Assembly: GCA_030632865.1 (NCBI GenBank)
Contig: DAOVTY010000154.1
Span: 1-7,548, forward strand
Direction: 5' to 3'
Origin: Bacteroidota bacterium
Lineage (GTDB): Bacteria; Bacteroidota; Bacteroidia; Bacteroidales; Prolixibacteraceae
Length of the DNA stretch: 7,548 bases
The notes beneath the pieces were generated by a model. It saw only the letters and a list, made by a program, of their open reading frames with translations, had not been told where the DNA came from and searched no databases. The position numbers and the translations under genes are program-made. Within the stretch, counting starts at the first letter, position 1, and every line of letters starts with the position of its first letter. Below are positions 1 through 5,358 of this stretch, piece by piece.

Positions 1-458
1 ACCGAAAATGCCGATTTGCCCGCGATGTTTCTCATCAACCCTCTTTCTGAAAGTGTTTGCAATACAATTGCTGTTGACGAGAGTGCCAGAATTAATCCGA
101 TTGCAATGGCTCTGTTTAGTTTAAAATTGAAAAGAAGTGCCACTATAGTAATTACAATTGTGGTGATTAAAACTTGCAATCCTCCCAATCCGAATATAGA
201 TCGCCGCATTTTCCAAAGTAGTGCTGGTTGTAGTTCTAACCCAATTACAAAAAGCATAAGTACAACACCAAACTCGGCAAAATGCATAACTTCTCCTGCT
301 TCGCTGCCTACTAACCGTAAAACAAACGGACCAATTATAATTCCTGCCAAAAGATATCCCAGCACCGAACCCAATCCCATTTTTTTTGCAATTGGCACCG
401 AAATTACTGCTGCAACTAAATATATTAATGCTTGAAAAAAGAAATCTTGATTATACAT
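1..458 (-). CDS. kefC: KefB/KefC-type monovalent cation:proton antiporter (CPA2), N-terminal part, cut by the window edge
   Basis: An inner-membrane potassium efflux / cation:proton antiporter of the CPA2 family. Only the first ~152 residues are present; the family is normally about 550-650 residues, with a C-terminal RCK/TrkA-N domain that would lie outside the window. Translating the minus strand from the ATG at 458-456 gives MYNQDFFFQALIYLVAA, then PIAKKMGLGSVLGYLLAGI and IIGPFVLRLVG (first helices), FAEFGVVLMLFVIGLELQP (the family's conserved 'FxExGVxxLLFxIGLE' stretch), and LALSSTAIVLQTLSERGL, the 'SSTAIVxQxL' block of the ion pathway. The start overlaps the stop of the upstream oxidoreductase in a TAATG arrangement, as in the kefF-kefC pair of E. 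coli, so the two are probably co-translated and form one gated transporter. Family identity is clear; glutathione gating is inferred from E. coli and not shown here. Confidence 0.9.
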   Translation of the reverse strand, partial: MYNQDFFFQALIYLVAAVISVPIAKKMGLGSVLGYLLAGIIIGPFVLRLVGSEAGEVMHFAEFGVVLMLFVIGLELQPALLWKMRRSIFGLGGLQVLITTIVITIVALLFNFKLNRAIAIGLILALSSTAIVLQTLSERGLMRNIAGKSAFS

Positions 459-1048
459 TATTTATCGAATATATTGTTTGAATACTCTTTTGAAAGTAAT
501 TCCGTAATATTAATTTTCTCATCGCGTAGCATAACAATTAAATCGTGGTACATTTGCGTGAAATTATCTATTTCTTCGTCTGAGATAGTGTGCGAACCAT
601 GCACAACAAAAGGTGGTAAATAAGTCATTCCACACAAATTTGCTGATTGATTGAATGGAACCAGAAATTGATTAAGAGTAAAATGATTGTGCCCATCTTT
701 GCAATAAACTTCCTTTTTCCCTCCGGTTGAAATCACTGAAAAAGCCATTTTATCTTTCAAAGCGTTTCCCTTAATTCCATATGCAAATCCATGTTCCAGA
801 ACCAAATCCATCCACTCTTTAATAATTGCAGGAGCACTGTACCAGTAAAAAGGATGGTGCCAAATAATTATATCATGCTCAATTAATAAATCCTGTTCCT
901 TTTTAACATTAATGAAAAAGTCGGGGTAGTTTTCGTATAAGTTGTTTACAGTTACTCCCTCTAAATTTTCAACCGCACTTATTAACTTTTTATTTATTCG
1001 CGATTTATGAAAAGTAGGATGCGCAAAAATGATTATAATTTTTTTCAT
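458..1048 (-). CDS. kefF: KefF/KefG-like NAD(P)H oxidoreductase, ancillary subunit of the Kef transporter
   Basis: A 196-residue flavodoxin-fold quinone/NAD(P)H oxidoreductase, near the usual length of KefF (about 176) and KefG (about 184). In E. coli such proteins bind FMN and sit on the cytoplasmic face of KefC/KefB, activating efflux. Visible family marks are FAHPTFHKSRINKKL at residues 8-22 (FMN phosphate loop), LYENYPDF at 37-44, IIWHHPFYWYSAPAIIKEW at 61-79, HGFAYG at 86-91, STGG at 107-110, and CGMTYLPPFVVHG at 139-151. These line up well with what I recall of E. coli KefF. The TAA stop at 460-458 overlaps the ATG of the antiporter gene. The start is the only sensible ATG, with the beta strand KKIIIIFAHP directly after it; no Shine-Dalgarno is visible, which is normal for Bacteroidota. 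The tail after residue 177 is longer than in KefF. A general MdaB-type quinone reductase is the alternative, but the neighbour argues for the Kef role. Confidence 0.85.
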   Translation of the reverse strand: MKKIIIIFAHPTFHKSRINKKLISAVENLEGVTVNNLYENYPDFFINVKKEQDLLIEHDIIIWHHPFYWYSAPAIIKEWMDLVLEHGFAYGIKGNALKDKMAFSVISTGGKKEVYCKDGHNHFTLNQFLVPFNQSANLCGMTYLPPFVVHGSHTISDEEIDNFTQMYHDLIVMLRDEKINITELLSKEYSNNIFDK

Positions 1049-1408
1049 TGTATCAAATTAAAATTACAATTGAGGTTGGTTTTTCATGTTTCAAATAAAT
1101 ATTATTCTGGAAGTCAAAATACAATTTTAAACTTTAATTATTCTATTTTAAAATATATTTTATAAATCTAAAATCTCAATATTCTTCAAATAGTTGTTGT
1201 CAGTACCATTTTTACTGCTTGCAGGTTAGTCGATATTATTAAAATAAATACAGATATGTATTTCGGTGAATAGCCTTTCGGAAAAATTTCAGGTTGTAAA
1301 AGGGAATTAAACAACCTGTCTTTATATTCCTACTGAAATTTGCAACTATTTTAAGATAAGTTTCAGAATGCCAAAAGAATTTTTTTGAATAAAATTAAAA
1401 AATAAAGA
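1049..1408. other. Non-coding stretch with overlapping inverted repeats
   Basis: 360 bases between the divergent kefF-like gene and the GH16 stub. It is very AT-rich (especially 1120-1190) and has stop codons in all frames; I recognise no gene in it. It holds a short hairpin CAGTA(1201-1205)/TACTG(1213-1217) and a nested set of inverted repeats between 1284 and 1367, listed separately. It must also contain the promoter of the minus-strand kefF-like operon, but I find no convincing -33/-7 pair. Confidence 0.6.
1284..1341. repeat. Two overlapping perfect inverted repeats able to form alternative hairpins
   Basis: CAGGTTGT at 1290-1297 is exactly complementary to ACAACCTG at 1311-1318, with a 13-base loop. 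AAATTTCAG at 1284-1292 is exactly complementary to CTGAAATTT at 1333-1341. The two left arms share bases 1290-1292, so the stems compete, at least in part. The right arm CTGAAA (1333-1338) can also pair with a further TTTCAG near 1362-1367. No U-tract follows either stem, so these are not simple intrinsic terminators. Function unknown: either a leader structure for the gene at 1409 or debris. Confidence 0.5.
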
Positions 1409-1615
1409 ATGAGGCATCTTTTTTTTTCAATAGTTTTTTTTGTAATTTTTATTGCATGTAGTAAAGTTGAAGATACTCAGGATATTGATGTTGAGTTCAA
1501 TTTTGAAATGATTAAATGGGAACTTGTTTGGGAAGATAATTTTATTATTGATGGTTTGCCCGATGGAAATATTTGGGTTGAGTATAGAAAAGTAATTTGG
1601 TATTTAATGTTTTAA
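1409..1615 (+). pseudogene. 5' remnant of a glycoside hydrolase family 16 (beta-glucanase/laminarinase-type) lipoprotein gene
   Basis: The 68-residue product has a lipoprotein signal peptide (basic MRH, hydrophobic run, lipobox-like FIAC with Cys17), a short acidic linker, then KWELVWEDNFIIDGLPDGNIW at residues 36-56. That is the start of the GH16 fold as seen in Bacteroidota laminarinases and beta-glucanases, usually 'xLVWxDEFxxDGLPDxxxW'. The frame then departs from the family (VEYRKVIWYLMF) and stops. The catalytic ExDxxE core and the other ~200 residues of a normal enzyme are absent, and nothing in the 15 bases before the convergent yccF gene restores them. The gene therefore looks truncated, with no hydrolase activity expected. 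The last residues faintly resemble the C-terminal 'VDYVRVY' strand of GH16, which would suggest an internal deletion; this is speculative. A small functional lipoprotein is the less likely alternative. Confidence 0.6.
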
Positions 1616-1630
1616 ATTTGCTTTTTGTGC

Positions 1631-1999
1631 TTAAACTACCTTTCGCCCAAAAGGGGTAAATGCCAACGACATCATTTTAAAGTGTTGTTTTGCCCATGGA
1701 ATACCAATAATGGTAATTCCCAAAAGTATTCCGAAAAATAGGTGAGTTAGTGCAATCCAAATTCCTCCAATAAAAAACCAGATTACATTCATAATTGTTG
1801 AGAGGCAGCCGGGAGCGTAATCCATATATTCAATTTTTTTGCCGAATGGCCAGAGTGCTAGTATTCCCAATTTAAACGATTGTAACCCGAAAGGGATTCC
1901 AATAATAGTTAAACAGAGTGCAATTCCTGCAAAAATGTATTCTAAAAAAATTATAAAACCACCAAATATTAGCCAGATAATGTTTCCAAGAAATTTCAT
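1631..1999 (-). CDS. yccF: YccF-family inner-membrane protein with two tandem YccF domains
   Basis: A 122-residue integral membrane protein of the YccF (DUF307) family; the molecular function is unknown. Two homologous halves are obvious: residues 4-54 (GNIIWLIFGGFIIFLEYIFAG, then TIIGIPFGLQSFKL and PFGKK) and residues 70-120 (MNVIWFFIGGIWIALTHLFFG, then TIIGIPWAKQHFKM and PFGRK). Each half has a pair of hydrophobic segments and the signature TIIGIPxxxQxFK followed by PFG[KR]. The protein is slightly shorter than E. coli YccF (about 148 residues) but complete. It is convergent with the GH16 stub (15 bases between stops) and divergent from the DUF4861 gene, with which it shares a 202-base intergenic region. 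Confidence 0.9.
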   Translation of the reverse strand: MKFLGNIIWLIFGGFIIFLEYIFAGIALCLTIIGIPFGLQSFKLGILALWPFGKKIEYMDYAPGCLSTIMNVIWFFIGGIWIALTHLFFGILLGITIIGIPWAKQHFKMMSLAFTPFGRKVV

Positions 2000-2064
2000 C
2001 TTATTTTGTTTTCAGTAAAAATAGCTTTTTCTTTAACAATTGGCATTAAACGATTATATTAAGG

Positions 2065-2092
2065 TTGCGTATTCATTAAATTTTGTATTTTG
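2065..2092 (+). promoter_or_regulatory. Candidate Bacteroidota-type promoter upstream of the DUF4861 gene
   Basis: TTG at 2065-2067, an 18-base gap and TATTTTG at 2086-2092 resemble the Bacteroidota sigma-A pattern (TTG, 17-23 bases, TAnnTTTG), with the -7 element one base short. The -7-like element runs directly into the palindrome at 2090-2105, which is the geometry expected for repression. In such AT-rich DNA partial matches are common. Confidence 0.3.
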
Positions 2093-2105
2093 CAATCGAT
2101 TGCAA
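2090..2105. promoter_or_regulatory. Perfect 16-bp palindrome matching the LacI-family operator consensus
   Basis: TTGCAATCGATTGCAA is its own reverse complement, centred on CG. The inner 14 bases fit the LacI/GalR/CcpA-type consensus TGNNANCGNTNNCA at every fixed position. It lies about 97 bases upstream of the DUF4861 start and about 91 bases upstream of the divergent yccF start, and overlaps the candidate -7 element on the plus strand. Bacteroidota LacI-family regulators commonly control sugar and polysaccharide genes, which suits DUF4861 better than yccF. The regulator itself is not in the window. Confidence 0.55.
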
Positions 2106-2201
2106 TTATTGATTTATTTGAGAATGCAAGTGTTTACGAATATGGGGTACACCAAATTCGTTTCTTTACAAGACATAAATGAACTTTAAATTATTAAACC
2201 A

Positions 2202-3449
2202 ATGAAAATTATTTTAACCGGATTTATTGCACTGTTGTTACTAAGCTGTAATTTAAGCAAATTAGATGATGAGATTACTGTCGTAAATCCAACTGATAAA
2301 AATCGTGCTGATGAAGCAATTACAATTTCAAAAGAGAAACTGGCAACATTAATTACTTCAGTAGATGAAGGTTTGTTTCCGTTGCTAAAAGATGCAAATG
2401 GTGAAATTATTCCTTCGCAAATTGACGACTTGGATAAAGATGGGAAATGGGATGAGATGTTTTTCCTGATTGATTTAAAAGCTAGCGAGATAAAGGTTAT
2501 TAATGTATCGTTTATCGAAAAAAATGATGTTCCTGCTTTTACGGTTAGATCGAATGTGCGTTTTGCCGACATGACTCCAGAACATGTGGAGTTAGATGGT
2601 GCTGAGCGTTTAAAATCTACCGATTCTCCAAATTCGCAAAAATATTTTACGATGGAAGGTCCTGCTTGGGAAAACGATAAAGTGGCTTTCAGAAATTATT
2701 ATGATGCCAGAAGTGGCTTCGATATTTTTGGTAAAAAAACCTCAAAAATGGTTCTGGATAAAGTTGGTTTAACGCCACATTCATATCATGTGCCTGCTGA
2801 TTGGGGAATGGATGTTTTAAAAGTTGGAAATTCACTTGGTGCTGGTGCAATTGCAATTAAAAAAGATGGAAAGTTATATACTTTTGCTGATGCCAAATCA
2901 AAAGAACCAATATTCGAGTCGGGTACTGTTGCTATACTTGCTGACGGTCCGTTACGAAGCATAGTGCAGATGAAATTTAATAATTGGGATGTTGCAGGCG
3001 ATAAATATAATTTAACCCACGAAGTTTCTATTTGGGGAGGAACTCAGTTCTATAGAAGTAAAATTACAGTTTCGGGATTAAAAGGTGGCGAATCTTTAAT
3101 TACTGGAATCGTTAATATCGACAGCGATTCGCTAATATTTATGGAGCCAAATGATAAGTTTGTATTTCTTGCTACTCACGATAATCAGGCGTTCGATGGC
3201 GAAAAATTAGGGATGGGCATTTTAATTAATAAATCAAACTTTATTGCCCATATAGAAGCTCCGGGAAAGGGAAAGGGAATTGTTACAACATATATGGCTG
3301 AAATAAAATTGGAAAACGAAAAACCTGTTGGATTTTGTTTTTATTCAGGATGGGAATTTCAAGATGAAAAATTTAATGAGGCCGACTATTTTGTTGATTT
3401 GATTAAAAACGATGCACAAAAATTTGCTAATAAAGTGGTTTTAAAGTAG
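2202..3449 (+). CDS. DUF4861-family lipoprotein, probable carbohydrate-related surface or periplasmic protein
   Basis: A 415-residue exported lipoprotein: MK, a hydrophobic run and lipobox LLSC with Cys16. The body matches what I know of the DUF4861 family: PSQIDDLDKDGKWDEMFFLID at 71-91, GPAWENDKVAFRNYYDAR at 153-170, HVPADWGMDVLKVGNSLGAG at 196-215, a strand-rich middle (LTHEVSIWGG at 271-280), and SGWEF at 382-386 near the end. The length is normal and the C-terminus complete. DLDKDGKWDE (76-85) has the DxDxDG spacing of a calcium-binding loop. DUF4861 proteins often occur in Bacteroidota polysaccharide utilisation loci, particularly those for uronate-rich glycans, but I know of no activity I can vouch for. 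Here there is no SusC/SusD pair or lyase next to it; the only carbohydrate neighbour is the GH16 stub. The upstream LacI-like operator suggests sugar-responsive control. It stands alone as a transcription unit, with 184 bases to the next gene. Confidence 0.85.
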   Translation: MKIILTGFIALLLLSCNLSKLDDEITVVNPTDKNRADEAITISKEKLATLITSVDEGLFPLLKDANGEIIPSQIDDLDKDGKWDEMFFLIDLKASEIKVINVSFIEKNDVPAFTVRSNVRFADMTPEHVELDGAERLKSTDSPNSQKYFTMEGPAWENDKVAFRNYYDARSGFDIFGKKTSKMVLDKVGLTPHSYHVPADWGMDVLKVGNSLGAGAIAIKKDGKLYTFADAKSKEPIFESGTVAILADGPLRSIVQMKFNNWDVAGDKYNLTHEVSIWGGTQFYRSKITVSGLKGGESLITGIVNIDSDSLIFMEPNDKFVFLATHDNQAFDGEKLGMGILINKSNFIAHIEAPGKGKGIVTTYMAEIKLENEKPVGFCFYSGWEFQDEKFNEADYFVDLIKNDAQKFANKVVLK

Positions 3450-3552
3450 CTTAAAATAAATCATAAAACTATTAAGTTAAATTGGGTATAATTTTTGTTA
3501 TTAGCCGGTAATGTTTTCGATTTATATATGTAAGAAAACCACAAATTAAACG

Positions 3553-3580
3553 TTGTAATAATATCAAAATAGTAAATTTC
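3553..3580 (+). promoter_or_regulatory. Candidate promoter for the ABC ATPase / adenosyltransferase unit
   Basis: TTG at 3553-3555, a 17-base gap, and TAAATTTC at 3573-3580 (one mismatch to TAnnTTTG) lie about 55 bases before the ATG at 3634. This is the best -33/-7 pair in the 184-base gap, but it is a weak match in AT-rich sequence. Confidence 0.3.
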
Positions 3581-3633
3581 AATAAAATTGTAATTTAACC
3601 ATCAATCAAACTACTGATTAAAAAATATGCTTT

Positions 3634-4335
3634 ATGAATGAAAAAATTATCCATTTAGAATCAATAGTAAAAAATTATAAAGTTGGAAATCAGGTTGTGC
3701 GCGCGTTGCGTTCGGTTTCTATTGATATTATGAAAGGAGAGTATGTAGCAATTATGGGAGCTTCGGGTTCTGGTAAATCTACGCTGATGAATATAATTGG
3801 ATGCCTTGATACCGCTACAACCGGGAAATATGTTTTAAATGGAAACGATGTTAGTAGTATGTCTGACGATGAGTTAGCAGAAATAAGAAATTCGGAAATT
3901 GGATTTATTTTTCAGGTTTTTAATTTATTGCCAAGAAATACAGCATTAGAAAATGTTATGTTACCACTTGTTTATGCAGGAATTAAAAAGACTGATAGAA
4001 AACTAATTGCTGAGCAAACTTTAACTGATGTTGGTTTGGACGATAGGATGGCACATCGCCCAAATGAGCTTTCGGGAGGACAAAGACAGAGGGTTGCAAT
4101 TGCCAGAGCGTTAGTAAATAAGCCGGCATTGTTATTAGCCGACGAACCAACGGGTAACTTAGATTCTAAAATTTCAGAAGAAATTATGAAGTTGTTTGCT
4201 GAGATACATCAAAAAGGGAATACCCTTTTAATGGTTACACACGAAGAGGATATTGCAAAGCATGCACACCGGATTATTAGATTGAAAGATGGTGAAGTAG
4301 AATCTGATATTATTAATGAAAATCCAATTTATTAG
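3634..4335 (+). CDS. ABC transporter ATP-binding protein of the MacB/LolD type
   Basis: A 233-residue ATPase subunit that would power a cytoplasmic-membrane ABC transporter of the MacB/LolD/FtsE class (type VII, mechanotransmission). All motifs are intact: Walker A GASGSGKST at 42-50, Q-loop Gln94 in FIFQVFNLLP, signature LSGGQRQRVAIARAL at 146-160, Walker B LLLADE at 166-171, D-loop GNLD at 174-177, and the switch His203 in VTHEE. FNLLP just after the Q-loop and the short size are typical of MacB/LolD ATPases. The residue after Gln94 is Val, where this group usually has Gln. No permease (FtsX/MacB domain) lies on either side; downstream, 9 bases away, is a cobalamin adenosyltransferase. The substrate cannot be read from the ATPase alone: lipoproteins, peptides or macrolides are all possible. 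A link with cobalamin is not implied, since BtuD-type ATPases look different. Confidence 0.92.
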   Translation: MNEKIIHLESIVKNYKVGNQVVRALRSVSIDIMKGEYVAIMGASGSGKSTLMNIIGCLDTATTGKYVLNGNDVSSMSDDELAEIRNSEIGFIFQVFNLLPRNTALENVMLPLVYAGIKKTDRKLIAEQTLTDVGLDDRMAHRPNELSGGQRQRVAIARALVNKPALLLADEPTGNLDSKISEEIMKLFAEIHQKGNTLLMVTHEEDIAKHAHRIIRLKDGEVESDIINENPIY

Positions 4336-4344
4336 TGGGGTATA

Positions 4345-4905
4345 ATGGGGGGTGAGTTTAAAGTTTATACAAAAACAGGTGACGATGGAACAACCGGATT
4401 GGTTGGTGGTAATCGTGTGAAAAAGTACGATCTCCGTTTGGAGGCATACGGAACTGTTGATGAACTAAATGCTTCGATTGGTGTTTTGCGGTCGTTTGAT
4501 TTGCCCGATTCTGTTTTAAAATTACTTATTCAAATTCAAAATAAACTTTTTAATATTGGCTCTAGACTGGCTTCAGACAAAAAGGGAGATGGCTTTACTG
4601 CCGAATTGAAAATCACAGAAGAAAATATAAACGTTCTCGAGAATGCCATAGACGAGTTTGAGAAACACCTGCCCGAATTAAAACGTTTTATTTTGCCGGG
4701 TGGCGAACTTTCTGTTGCACAATGCCATGTTGCACGAACGGTTTGTAGAAGGGCAGAGCGTAGAATTGTGGAGTTTTCGGAGAGTTATCCTGTTCAAACA
4801 GAAATAATTAAATATGTTAATCGGCTGTCTGATTTCCTTTTTGTACTAGCGCGAAAATTAGCATCTTACAAAAATGTAGAAGAGACAAATTGGGTAAAAG
4901 ATTAG
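4345..4905 (+). CDS. pduO: PduO-type ATP:cob(I)alamin adenosyltransferase
   Basis: A 186-residue cytosolic enzyme that transfers the adenosyl group of ATP to cob(I)alamin, making adenosylcobalamin, in Bacteroidota most likely for methylmalonyl-CoA mutase. The N-terminal ATP-binding stretch YTKTGDDGTTGLVGG (8-22) and RLEAYGTVDELNA (31-43) are textbook for the PduO/MMAB family. So are FILPGG at 115-120, the conserved helix ARTVCRRAER at 130-139 with the arginines that contact ATP, and NRLSDFLFVLAR at 159-170. The length is normal for the single-domain trimeric type. The ATG at 4345 follows the ABC ATPase stop by 9 bases, so the two are almost certainly co-transcribed. I see no cobalamin riboswitch upstream of either gene. 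Alternatives are not serious; which cobalamin enzyme it serves is inference. Confidence 0.95.
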   Translation: MGGEFKVYTKTGDDGTTGLVGGNRVKKYDLRLEAYGTVDELNASIGVLRSFDLPDSVLKLLIQIQNKLFNIGSRLASDKKGDGFTAELKITEENINVLENAIDEFEKHLPELKRFILPGGELSVAQCHVARTVCRRAERRIVEFSESYPVQTEIIKYVNRLSDFLFVLARKLASYKNVEETNWVKD

Positions 4906-4922
4906 TCTAAATCACATACAAA

Positions 4923-4960
4923 TTATCACTTAAAATTTTTCTATTTATCACTTAAAATTT
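4923..4960. repeat. Perfect 16-bp direct repeat with a 22-bp period
   Basis: TTATCACTTAAAATTT occurs at 4923-4938 and again at 4945-4960, separated by six bases. The start-to-start distance of 22 bp is close to two helical turns, so both copies face the same side of the DNA. A third, shorter ATCAC lies at 4911-4915. The pair sits just after the adenosyltransferase stop and about 125-160 bases before the DUF2795 start. It could be a tandem binding site for a regulator or a small slippage duplication. Confidence 0.55.
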
Positions 4961-5011
4961 ACGCTATAAAAGGGGGTATTTTTATATTATTAAAACTCAT
5001 GAAGATTTTTG

Positions 5012-5041
5012 TTTGTTGGGTTCTTTTTTTTATTATATTCG
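5012..5041 (+). promoter_or_regulatory. Candidate promoter for the DUF2795 gene
   Basis: TTTG at 5012-5015, an 18-base gap and TATATTCG at 5034-5041 (one mismatch to TAnnTTTG) precede the ATG at 5084 by about 43 bases. The spacing fits a Bacteroidota promoter with a short leader. It would give this small gene its own transcript, apart from the adenosyltransferase operon. Confidence 0.35.
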
Positions 5042-5083
5042 CGGCATTGAAAAAAGCGATTTATTCGCGTAAAAAAATAAAAG

Positions 5084-5305
5084 ATGTATTGGACTCTTGA
5101 ATTGGCATCAAAATTAGAAGATGCGCCATGGCCGGCAACTAAAGACGAATTAATTGATTTTGGAATTCGTTCTGGCGCTCCTTTAGAAGTTATCGAAAAT
5201 CTTCAGGATATTGAGGACGAGGGAGAATTGTACGAAAGTATTGAGGATATTTGGCCGGATTATCCGAGTAAGGATGATTTCTTTTTTAACGAAGACGAAT
5301 ATTAA
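5084..5305 (+). CDS. DUF2795 domain small acidic protein
   Basis: A 73-residue cytosolic protein of unknown function that I recognise as the DUF2795 protein widely conserved in Bacteroidota. The sequence begins MYWTLELASKLEDAPWPATK, then has DELIDFGIRSGAPLEVIENL (21-40) and a highly acidic second half ending PSKDDFFFNEDEY. By count, 22 of 73 residues are Asp or Glu and only 4 are Lys or Arg. There are no membrane segments and no cysteines. The ATG at 5084 starts directly at the conserved MYWTLEL, so the start is secure. It is followed 17 bases later by a strong terminator. The fold and partners are not deducible here. Confidence 0.9.
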   Translation: MYWTLELASKLEDAPWPATKDELIDFGIRSGAPLEVIENLQDIEDEGELYESIEDIWPDYPSKDDFFFNEDEY

Positions 5306-5322
5306 AAAATATTTAAGTAGTT

Positions 5323-5356
5323 AAAAAGCATCCGTTAACTGACGGATGCTTTTTTT
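5323..5356. terminator. Bidirectional intrinsic terminator between the DUF2795 and DsrE genes
   Basis: AAAAAGCATCCGT (5323-5335) pairs perfectly with ACGGATGCTTTTT (5342-5354) around a six-base loop, TAACTG. The T-run continues to 5356. The A-run on the left arm becomes a U-tract on the other strand, so the hairpin can end both the plus-strand DUF2795 transcript and the convergent minus-strand DsrE transcript, whose stop codon ends at 5359. Confidence 0.92.
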
Positions 5357-5358
5357 GT

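Noticed and set aside
16..435. Open frame of 139 codons on the plus strand
   Set aside because: It lies antisense to the antiporter gene, whose minus-strand translation is a clear family match. The plus-strand translation is low-complexity and matches nothing I know.
432..623. Open frame of 63 codons on the plus strand
   Set aside because: Antisense shadow of the 3' end of the kefF-like gene.
2186..2572. Open frame of 128 codons on the minus strand
   Set aside because: Antisense to the start of the DUF4861 lipoprotein gene, which has a signal peptide and family motifs. The minus-strand product is Ser/Phe-rich without motifs.
3450..3500. Weak inverted repeat CTTAA/TTAAG after the DUF4861 stop as a terminator
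   Set aside because: Five base pairs with a 19-base loop and no T-run is too weak to call.
4336..4344. Possible cobalamin riboswitch controlling the adenosyltransferase
   Set aside because: Only 9 bases separate it from the upstream gene, and I see no B12-box-like or long structured leader in 3450-3633 before the operon.
4999..5100. 33-codon frame (MKIFVCWVLFFIIFAALKKA...) encoding a hydrophobic peptide with a basic tail, overlapping the DUF2795 start
   Set aside because: It looks like a possible single-span membrane peptide. However, its start precedes the candidate DUF2795 promoter, it covers a T-rich tract where hydrophobic frames arise by chance, and nothing else supports it.
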